A DNA stretch of 20,164 nucleotides from Candidatus Rifleibacteriota bacterium. GTDB lineage: Bacteria; Muiribacteriota; Ozemobacteria; Ozemobacterales; Ozemobacteraceae. Positions 7,711 to 13,765 of this stretch are shown piece by piece. Numbering within the stretch: position 1 is the stretch's first letter; each line of letters opens with the position of its first letter. The stretch spans positions 1 to 20,164 of the forward strand of contig JAQUZA010000012.1 of assembly GCA_028691595.1 (NCBI GenBank). Reading direction: 5' to 3'. The position numbers and the translations under genes were made by a program. The notes under the pieces were generated by a model, which saw nothing but the letters and a program-made list of their open reading frames with translations, made no database searches and was not told the origin of the DNA.

Positions 7711-8745
7711 ATGTTCAAAAAGCTGATGCTTGTAGCTGCCCTGTTAGTTGCTTTCACCGGTTCAGCGGTATTTTCTGCTGATCTGCTGCAGCTCATCCCC
7801 CAGGAAGCCGATTTTGTTTTTCAGGTAAATGTTGCCAAGTTTCTTGCCACCCCCGAAGTCAAAAAGGCATTCGAAGAAAACCTGGCAAAATCACCCGAAC
7901 AGAAAAAAGCCTATGAAGATTTTATGGCCAAAACCGGCTTTAACCCAATGGAAGGCCTGAGCCAGTTTGTGGTTTTCACCTCCGGCAAGGTTGACCCGGC
8001 AAGCCCAAGTCAGATGGCCGGTGCCATCATTGAAGGCAAATTTGATCCTGCAAAAATTACTGAAGCCATCAAAGGCGACAAAGAAGCAGCCAAAGATGTT
8101 GAAATTACCAAAATTGACGGTTTTGATGCCATCGTTCCGAAGAACAAAAAAGACGGTTTTGGTATTTTCCTTGATGCCGGAACTGCCGTTGTAGGCGCTG
8201 AACCTGGCGTAAACGCTGTTAAGGCCATCAAAATGGGTAAAGGCAAAGCCGTTACCGAACGCAAAGATTTCTATGCCATTCTTCAGAAACTTGATGCCCA
8301 GGCAACAATAAGTGGCGCTGGCATGATTCCTGCCGAACTCAAAGATAAAGTAAAACAGAACCCTCAGGCTGCTCCTCTGGCCGCCCTCAACTATTTCTTC
8401 TTTGGTTTCAGCCACGGCGAAAACATCGTTTTCAATTTCAACGGCGAAGTTGACAAGAAAGAAAACGTCGAAAACGTTATGACCGCACTCAACGGTTTCC
8501 TGGCCATGCTGAAGATGTTCGCAGCCCAGGCTCCCGAAGCAGCCGAAGTTATGAACATGATCAAACTCACTGCCAACGAAACTACCGTTCAGATCAGCCT
8601 CAATGTCCCCAAAGCCAAGCTTGAAGAAATCAAGGCCAAAATGGAACAGAGAGTCAAAGAAATGAAGGAAAAAGGCGGAGTCGAAGTGGAAGAACCCGAA
8701 GCAACCGAAGAAGGTGGCGACGACTCTGAACCCAAGCGCGAATAA
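7711..8745 (+). CDS. Secreted protein of unknown family, probably abundant
   Basis: I do not recognise the family with confidence; the overall pattern (a signal peptide followed by LIPQEADFVFQVNVAKFL) recalls DUF3352-like secreted proteins. The 344 residues begin with a Sec signal peptide (K3-K4, hydrophobic 5-20, cleavage near residues 22-24). The mature part is rich in K, A and E, appears to lack cysteine, and has a charged helix (about 300-322) and a very acidic tail with two EE pairs (325-344). The start is fixed by GAGGAG 6 nt before the ATG. A near-consensus promoter upstream and a strong terminator downstream make it a one-gene, probably highly expressed unit. Location is periplasm, surface or medium; function unknown. 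Confidence 0.85.
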   Translation: MFKKLMLVAALLVAFTGSAVFSADLLQLIPQEADFVFQVNVAKFLATPEVKKAFEENLAKSPEQKKAYEDFMAKTGFNPMEGLSQFVVFTSGKVDPASPSQMAGAIIEGKFDPAKITEAIKGDKEAAKDVEITKIDGFDAIVPKNKKDGFGIFLDAGTAVVGAEPGVNAVKAIKMGKGKAVTERKDFYAILQKLDAQATISGAGMIPAELKDKVKQNPQAAPLAALNYFFFGFSHGENIVFNFNGEVDKKENVENVMTALNGFLAMLKMFAAQAPEAAEVMNMIKLTANETTVQISLNVPKAKLEEIKAKMEQRVKEMKEKGGVEVEEPEATEEGGDDSEPKRE

Positions 8746-8764
8746 AAACGAGATTTTTGAAAAA

Positions 8765-8791
8765 GGCTGCTCTACGGAGCAGCCTTTTTTT
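8765..8791 (+). terminator. Intrinsic terminator with a UACG tetraloop
   Basis: GGCTGCTC (8765-8772) pairs perfectly with GAGCAGCC (8777-8784) around a TACG loop, followed by seven T residues (8785-8791). C(UACG)G is a member of the very stable UNCG tetraloop class. A run of A residues before the stem means it might also work on the minus strand. It lies 19 nt after the stop codon of the secreted-protein gene. Confidence 0.93.
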
Positions 8792-8829
8792 ATTTGAAAA
8801 GATGCCCGGCATGCCGATAGCTAAAGTGC

Positions 8830-10140
8830 ATGCTCAAAAAATTATTGAGAACTCTTTTACTTACGGCTCTTTATATGGTTGCCGCCAGTTGCCAGGCGCA
8901 GCCATTCGATACTATTATCCCTGGAAGCGACAGCCCTGATTCGCTTAGCCAGGAACTAAGAAATCTTCAAGCCGTTGAGCGTGATCTGGCCATCGAAAAG
9001 TTAACCCATGAACCTTCGCGACTTGAAGCTTACATCGAGCTTGCAGATTTGCGGCTCTCCCAGGGAAAACTCCAGGAAGCCCAACGATTCTATGAGATGG
9101 CTCTGGAGATTTCACCTAAAAACAACCGTGCCACCCAGGGAATGGTTATGGTTCACTATCATCTTGGCGAATTCAACCTGGCCCGGGAGCGAATTGAAAC
9201 AATTCACAAATCAGCACCGCTTTCGGATTTCAATCGTTCCGAAATCGAGAAATACAAGCGTAAACTGCAAACCGAGGGGTCGATTGGCTTAAGCATCAGA
9301 GAAGATGATCAAGGTCTTCTTGAGGTCGTTTCATCGATTGACGGGTATTTTCCTTCAGAGTATTATCCGAAAATAAGTGCTCGTTACCGCTTTGAGAACT
9401 GGTCTCATGAAGATAACAACCAGAGCGTCAGTAGTCGCGTATTCAGTGGCACCCTTAATTACCGTGCTGACGACCTGACCAGTCTGCAGGTGAGTTTTGC
9501 TCCCGAAATTTTTCCGGGTGGCGACAGTATTGACAGTTATTCTCTGCTGGGAATAGGCGGCACCGACAACCTTAAGCTCGCTCTCAGAGCAGGAAAAAGC
9601 GCCTACAAGGATAATTTTTTTACCGTTCAGAACCGTTATCAGGAAAGTACAACCGGCATAAGTTTTTATGGTGATCTGCACCGCAGAACCAGGGCAGTTC
9701 AGACGGTTACACTGGGTGAAATTTCAGACGGAAATTCCCGGCGTAGATACGACAGTGAACTGATTCACGCCGTTTTTTACCAGAACGCGCCTTTGCTAAC
9801 CGCTACCCTGAGGTTTTATCAAACCACCTTTGCCAACCAGACAGACCAGAATGGCAATCAGAACAATTACTGGACTCCATCAGATCACAAAGGCGCAGAA
9901 TTTGCACTCGCCTGGGAAAAGTCTGTTGGTGCCAACTGGTGGTGGGGAATGGATGGCAGCTATATTTCAAGCCGTTACAGCTTCGATAATGCAACGAAAA
10001 AAGATGAAAACGGTGCTGGTGCCACCATCTTTATTGGTTATCGCTTTTCGGAAGGGCAGATTTTTGCTTCTCTTGGTGACCGCCTGCATGAATACTATCG
10101 TGAGCGCCGACTCGAAGTCGCGGGAAATATTCTCTTTTAA
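8830..10140 (+). CDS. TPR plus outer-membrane beta-barrel protein
   Basis: The 436 residues read as three parts. A signal sequence (1-24) ends in VAASC, so C21 could be lipidated, or AQA could be cut by signal peptidase I. A helical segment (about 60-130) has TPR character (AYIELADLRLSQGKLQEAQRFYEMAL). From about 150 on there are alternating amphipathic strands rich in Y, F and W, ending in VAGNILF with the terminal phenylalanine typical of outer-membrane barrels. TPR-plus-barrel architecture is known from polysaccharide export porins (BcsC, PgaA) and YaiO-like proteins; I infer a related envelope role but see no polysaccharide genes nearby. The Shine-Dalgarno sequence is poor. Its TAA overlaps the convergent gene's TAA within TTAA (10137-10140). 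Confidence 0.8.
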   Translation: MLKKLLRTLLLTALYMVAASCQAQPFDTIIPGSDSPDSLSQELRNLQAVERDLAIEKLTHEPSRLEAYIELADLRLSQGKLQEAQRFYEMALEISPKNNRATQGMVMVHYHLGEFNLARERIETIHKSAPLSDFNRSEIEKYKRKLQTEGSIGLSIREDDQGLLEVVSSIDGYFPSEYYPKISARYRFENWSHEDNNQSVSSRVFSGTLNYRADDLTSLQVSFAPEIFPGGDSIDSYSLLGIGGTDNLKLALRAGKSAYKDNFFTVQNRYQESTTGISFYGDLHRRTRAVQTVTLGEISDGNSRRRYDSELIHAVFYQNAPLLTATLRFYQTTFANQTDQNGNQNNYWTPSDHKGAEFALAWEKSVGANWWWGMDGSYISSRYSFDNATKKDENGAGATIFIGYRFSEGQIFASLGDRLHEYYRERRLEVAGNILF

Positions 10141-10376
10141 CCCAAAAACCACTGGGCAATGAAACTGATTACATAGCCTGAAATAAAGCCATCAGCAAAA
10201 GCCCAGGCAGCACCCTTCAAAATGCCGCGTGGAGTAAAACTGAATCCTTCGTAGATGTAGGCAATCAGCATTAACCAGGCACTGGGTTCGCCGCTGGTAA
10301 TTTCGGTTAGAGTCCAGACCACCAGGGCAAAAGCCCAGATCATACCAGTAATAATGCCTATTTCAAAAGGGCTCAT
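10137..10376 (-). CDS. Small two-helix membrane protein
   Basis: This 79-residue protein has two hydrophobic segments (about 5-27 and 56-78), joined by a partly hydrophobic loop containing IYEGFSFTPRGILKG. The second carries WAFADGFISGYVI, similar to the W-F-x-DGF-x-GG pattern of small bacterial membrane proteins sometimes annotated as holins. I see no lysis genes and would not call it a holin. AGGA in the overlap with the amrB stop codon lies about 6-7 nt before the ATG, so it is very likely co-transcribed with amrB, 8 nt away. Function unknown. Confidence 0.7.
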   Translation of the reverse strand: MSPFEIGIITGMIWAFALVVWTLTEITSGEPSAWLMLIAYIYEGFSFTPRGILKGAAWAFADGFISGYVISFIAQWFLG

Positions 10377-10384
10377 GCCTTTTC

Positions 10385-11227
10385 CTATTTTTCAAAAATA
10401 ATCGCTGCGTAGCCAACACCGAGCTCATGCCGCATAATATCCATTGAGGTGGCGTATTTGAGAAGAGTTGCTTTAAGACTTGCATCTGCAAAAATCTGTA
10501 ACATGGTGCAGATAGGCATAACCCCGCACACAGAACGGTCTTCTTCGGTGATCAATTTATAAACACCTTCGGCATCATTTGAAAGAATGAGGTCTATTAC
10601 CTCCCGATCAAGTTTATAGGCCTGCTCTCTGGGGGTATCGTGAGAGAAATCAGAACTGACAAGGAAGATTATTTTTTTTGCAGTCTCGCCTGCAATAACC
10701 TTTCTTAAGCCATCGGCAATTTTGCAGATGCTCGCAAAAGGAGCATAATGAATGGCTATTGGCAGAATGCGCGGCGCTGGAGACATGAAATACTGCAGAA
10801 ACGGCAATTGCACCTCAATTGAATGCTCAAATGTATGAGCATCATTATCTGGTCGGAACAGACTATCGGATGCCAGAACTTTATCGCGGAGCCCGGAATC
10901 AACTTCCATCTGGCCGAGAGGGGTTTTCCAGGCTGAAGCGGCACTGACCGAAAAGCTTTCACCGTAGCGGGTGTGCTTTGGGCCGAGAAGAACAACCGTA
11001 TCCGGTGGAGGGATTTCCCGTTGCAGCCTTGCAAAAGCGTGGGTTGCGACCGGGCCGCTGAAGACATACCCGGCATGGGGAACGATTATGCCAGCAAGAG
11101 TGCCACCCACATTGGGAATAGATGCTGCTGCGCCAAGTCGATGCTGCAGACAGCCTTCTATCTGACTTTTCAACTGCCCGGCATTTGCTTCGTAAAATCT
11201 TCCGGCAACGACTGTTTCACGAATCAT
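10385..11227 (-). CDS. amrB: AmmeMemoRadiSam system protein B (MEMO1 family)
   Basis: The 280-residue protein matches the MEMO1/AmrB family, related to class III extradiol dioxygenases; the bacterial role is unsettled. Visible motifs are RETVVAGRFYEAN (3-15), IIVPHAGYVFSGPV (47-60) with H51, LLGPKHTRYGE (80-90) with H85, EHSIEVQLPFLQ (134-145), SSDFSH (191-196) with H196, and C234 in SVCGVMP. These correspond to the metal-binding histidines and cysteine of human MEMO1. The ATG at 11227 has GGAGG 5 nt upstream. The open frame extends 5' to 11539, but that part is low-complexity and overlaps the opposite-strand gene, so I excluded it. No AmmeA (AMMECR1) or radical SAM partner is nearby. Confidence 0.92.
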   Translation of the reverse strand: MIRETVVAGRFYEANAGQLKSQIEGCLQHRLGAAASIPNVGGTLAGIIVPHAGYVFSGPVATHAFARLQREIPPPDTVVLLGPKHTRYGESFSVSAASAWKTPLGQMEVDSGLRDKVLASDSLFRPDNDAHTFEHSIEVQLPFLQYFMSPAPRILPIAIHYAPFASICKIADGLRKVIAGETAKKIIFLVSSDFSHDTPREQAYKLDREVIDLILSNDAEGVYKLITEEDRSVCGVMPICTMLQIFADASLKATLLKYATSMDIMRHELGVGYAAIIFEK

Positions 11228-11257
11228 GACACCCTCCGCTCGACCCTTACTACAACT

Positions 11258-11263
11258 ATTATA
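11258..11263 (-). promoter_or_regulatory. Probable -10 box for amrB
   Basis: A perfect TATAAT on the minus strand lies 30 nt before the amrB ATG. The -35 region at the expected distance (around GAGCCA/GCCAAA) is poor, so activity may depend on an activator or on sequence I cannot judge. Confidence 0.4.
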
Positions 11264-11358
11264 CAACAGATTCACAAAGATTTGGCTCTTGTTACTCGAA
11301 ATCATCTTGAAAATCATTGCCGATTTTAATTGTTTACCGTGCAAAATCAGGAATCTGG

Positions 11359-11387
11359 TTGAAGACCTTGAGTTTATCAAGTAAGAT
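11359..11387 (+). promoter_or_regulatory. Possible promoter for the DUF1343-pilin operon
   Basis: TTGAAG (11359-11364), a 17-nt spacer and TAAGAT (11382-11387) form a moderate sigma70-like pair, each matching about 4 of 6 positions. The predicted start site falls at or next to the ATG at 11394, which would give a leaderless message. There is no clear Shine-Dalgarno sequence before that ATG. Confidence 0.3.
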
Positions 11388-11393
11388 GTAGAT

Positions 11394-12629
11394 ATGAACT
11401 TCTCTGGTCGCTTATTTTTTTTATGGGTGGCTTTTTTTTGTGTCGTTGCTCTTGTTTTTCCAGGCAACGCTGAGGCAGCGCGCGTCAAAACGGGCATTGA
11501 AGTGCTGGCACGCGAACACCCTGAAATGGTACGTGGCAAAAAGCTGGCCCTGTTTACGGCAAAAACAGCTTTAGATCAGTCTCTGACACATACAATTGAC
11601 CGTCTGGCCCGCGCAGCCAGCATCAGGCTCATCATAACCGGCGATGTATTCTTTCGCGAAACAATGCCGGGCGATGCCCCTGAGAGCAAGTTTGATGCCC
11701 TTACCAATGCCAGGGTCATAGAAATCTCCGACCCGCTGCAGCGGCCGTCAGTAGGTGATCTGAAGGGCATAGATCTTCTGATAATTGATTTTCAGGACAT
11801 CGGGCTTCGCTACTTTAAATATGTAACCATGATGGCCCAGTTGCTCGATCTGGCACGCGAGGCATCTCTGCCCGTTCTTGTTCTTGACCGCCCCAACCCG
11901 ATCAATGCCAACACCATTTCTGGCCCTGTTTTAGAAGTCTCTCTGCGCAGCAGATTTGGGGTTTACCCGGTACCGCTTTTATACGGGCTCACCATTGGCG
12001 AGCTGGCGCTATATTTCAACAAGGTATTCGGGCTTGGGGCCAACCTCACCGTCATCGGCATGGAGGGCTATGCCCGCAGCATGTCTTATCGTGATACCGG
12101 GCTTCACTGGGTACCGCCCTCTGACCACATTCCCGAGCCAGATTCACCATTGTTTTACGCGGTAACCGGTTTCCTCGGGGAAATGGGCGTTTTTTCAACC
12201 GGAGTTGGCACCAATCGGCCTTTTCACTATGTCCTGGCTCCATGGCTCGATGGCGAACTGCTGACGCAAAAGCTCGAGCGCCATAAACTGCCGGGGGTAA
12301 GGTTTGTCCCCGCAGCAGAAAAACCTTATTACGGCTTATTTTCCCAGAAAAAAATTCCAGGCATCGAGATTGTGGTTACCGACAATATCACTTTTGACCC
12401 CTTCCTCGCTGGTATGGCAATATTGCGGGCGCTGCACGAACTCTACCCCGACCGCATACCCTTAAAAAACCCTGCTGCAGCAGAAGCCCTTGATACTCTG
12501 CTTGGCAGCAGCAAAATTCGCAATGGCATTCTTGGCGGTCAGACCCTGATGCAGATATACGCCACCCTACAGGGAGACCTGAGCGAATTTATCAGAAAAC
12601 GACGTGAATTTCTGATCTACCCGGAGTAA
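11394..12629 (+). CDS. DUF1343 / NamZ-like secreted protein with altered catalytic motifs
   Basis: The family includes B. subtilis NamZ (YbbC), an exo-beta-N-acetylmuramidase of peptidoglycan turnover (GH171). The 411 residues begin with a Sec signal peptide (hydrophobic 8-23, cleavage after AEA at 28). Conserved parts are LLIIDFQDIGLRYFKYV (128-144), VLVLDRPNPI (161-170), the GPVLE segment with YPVPLLYGLTIGELALYFN (191-209), WVPPSDHIP (239-247) and VGTNRPF (271-277). Family motifs usually seen as TNPTG, GPEHG, RHG/KHG and SEGRG appear here as TAKTA (55-59), TGDVF (82-86), LYG (196-198) and STGVG (268-272). Muramidase activity is therefore doubtful. The next pilin gene starts 1 nt after the stop codon, so they share an operon. 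Confidence 0.85.
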   Translation: MNFSGRLFFLWVAFFCVVALVFPGNAEAARVKTGIEVLAREHPEMVRGKKLALFTAKTALDQSLTHTIDRLARAASIRLIITGDVFFRETMPGDAPESKFDALTNARVIEISDPLQRPSVGDLKGIDLLIIDFQDIGLRYFKYVTMMAQLLDLAREASLPVLVLDRPNPINANTISGPVLEVSLRSRFGVYPVPLLYGLTIGELALYFNKVFGLGANLTVIGMEGYARSMSYRDTGLHWVPPSDHIPEPDSPLFYAVTGFLGEMGVFSTGVGTNRPFHYVLAPWLDGELLTQKLERHKLPGVRFVPAAEKPYYGLFSQKKIPGIEIVVTDNITFDPFLAGMAILRALHELYPDRIPLKNPAAAEALDTLLGSSKIRNGILGGQTLMQIYATLQGDLSEFIRKRREFLIYPE

Positions 12630-12630
12630 T

Positions 12631-13101
12631 ATGCGCGGCTTTAGAACAGGCATGTCGATGATCGAAATAATGATCGGGGTTATTTTACTGGCCCTGATAG
12701 TAGTTCCTTCCCTGAATGTTATTGTAAGCCAGACCAGAACGGTCACTGCAACAAGAGATCATTCGCAGGCCGCTTTTGTGGCGCAAAAAGTCCAGGAAAT
12801 CTGCCGCTCATACAGTTTCGACATGATAGAGGCAGACCAGTATTCATCAGATGCTGCAACTCAGCAGAAAACCTTCGAGTGGAAGCTTAAAAACAGCGAT
12901 GAATTGCGCAAGCATGTCATAAATGGTATTGAATACACCATCGACCCGGCAAGCACTATGATTGATGCCGTTCCAGACCAGTTCGCAACCGGGAACCCGG
13001 CACCTACTGTATATTTACTGAAGTTCTCGGTCGTTTATACAGGCAAAGACAAGCGTTCTCATCGTCTTGACATCTCAACAGCGGTTGCCCAGAGGGAATA
13101 A
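12631..13101 (+). CDS. Type IV pilin-like protein (GspI/PilV-like)
   Basis: The 156-residue protein has a class III signal: MRGFRTG, cleavage before M8, glutamate at mature position 5 (MSMIE), then the hydrophobic helix IMIGVILLALIVVPSLNVIV. This is the prepilin peptidase substrate pattern of type IV pili and type II secretion pseudopilins. The mature part is a short C-terminal domain with beta-strands, as in GspI/PilV minor pilins; the exact class is inferred from size and gene order. The ATG lies 1 nt after the DUF1343 stop codon with GGAG just upstream, and the next pilin gene begins 1 nt after its own stop codon. Confidence 0.82.
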   Translation: MRGFRTGMSMIEIMIGVILLALIVVPSLNVIVSQTRTVTATRDHSQAAFVAQKVQEICRSYSFDMIEADQYSSDAATQQKTFEWKLKNSDELRKHVINGIEYTIDPASTMIDAVPDQFATGNPAPTVYLLKFSVVYTGKDKRSHRLDISTAVAQRE

Positions 13102-13102
13102 C

Positions 13103-13765
13103 ATGCGAAGAGACAAAAAGAGAGGAACAACCGTTATAGAGCTGATGGTCGGCATGATCATTCTCACGTTCATACTGACGGCTTTGTGGCGCGTTTATTC
13201 AGGCAGCCAGCGCAGTGCCCGCGAGATAATAGCCAACCATACCATCAACGATGAAGTTGACAGAACGCTGTTGAAGATCACCGACGATGTGCGTGAATCA
13301 AATTATATTTTTGATAATTTCCCGCCGGCAGTGGCACAAACTTCAGTTGCAGGACTTAAAACCACAGATGCCACCAATCAGCTCAAATTCATGAAAATTC
13401 TTTATGATTTTGAAAAAGACCCTCTCGACCTGCCTGACGGTGAAGTAAATTACGTTCAACACCGGGTCAGGTATTTCGTCGAGCCCGATGACGACACCAA
13501 GCCCGATGGCACCTTTACTCTCTACCGCGAAATGGTTCCTTTTGACAACCGCAAGGTTGAAGTCACGTCTGAGACAACCGTTTTTCCCGTCTTGAACGGT
13601 ATCAAAGAATGCATTTTCTATCGCATCGAAGACCCCGAAGCTTCACGCTCAGGCAACGTGTATATCAAGCTTAAACTGGCGCGCAGTGACGAAGGCCCGG
13701 ATGCCGGCAATTACGCGAACGAACTTGTTATTACAGTAAAAGAAAGGGGGGCTAACCCTGAATGA
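13103..13765 (+). CDS. Type IV pilin-like protein (GspJ/PilW-like)
   Basis: The 220-residue protein starts MRRDKKRG, with predicted cleavage before T9, glutamate at mature position 5 (TTVIE) and the helix LMVGMIILTFILTALWRVYSG. Length, second position in the cluster and a mature domain with several beta-strands (VQHRVRYFVE, FTLYREMVPF, IKECIFYRIED) fit GspJ/PilW-type minor pilins. The ATG at 13103 has GAGGG about 7 nt upstream; an earlier in-frame start at 13067 inside the previous gene would spoil the prepilin signal, so I rejected it. It overlaps the next gene by 4 nt (ATGA). Confidence 0.82.
   Translation: MRRDKKRGTTVIELMVGMIILTFILTALWRVYSGSQRSAREIIANHTINDEVDRTLLKITDDVRESNYIFDNFPPAVAQTSVAGLKTTDATNQLKFMKILYDFEKDPLDLPDGEVNYVQHRVRYFVEPDDDTKPDGTFTLYREMVPFDNRKVEVTSETTVFPVLNGIKECIFYRIEDPEASRSGNVYIKLKLARSDEGPDAGNYANELVITVKERGANPE

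Noticed and set aside
7891..8415. Long minus-strand open frame opposite the secreted-protein gene
   Set aside because: The plus-strand gene has promoter, ribosome binding site, signal peptide and terminator; the antisense frame is a low-complexity F/G-rich shadow of it.
8757..8939. Plus-strand open frame across the terminator into the barrel gene
   Set aside because: It spans the terminator hairpin and overlaps the barrel gene's signal peptide in another frame, without any protein feature of its own.
10137..10376. Small membrane protein as a phage holin
   Set aside because: No endolysin, spanin or other phage gene is near, and the gene is coupled to amrB; similarity of the second helix to proteins annotated as holins is not evidence for lysis.
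11228..11539. N-terminal extension of the amrB open frame
   Set aside because: It is rich in S, T, R and K without family similarity, overlaps the opposite-strand DUF1343 start and the probable -10 box, and the ATG at 11227 has a strong Shine-Dalgarno sequence and the family's usual start.
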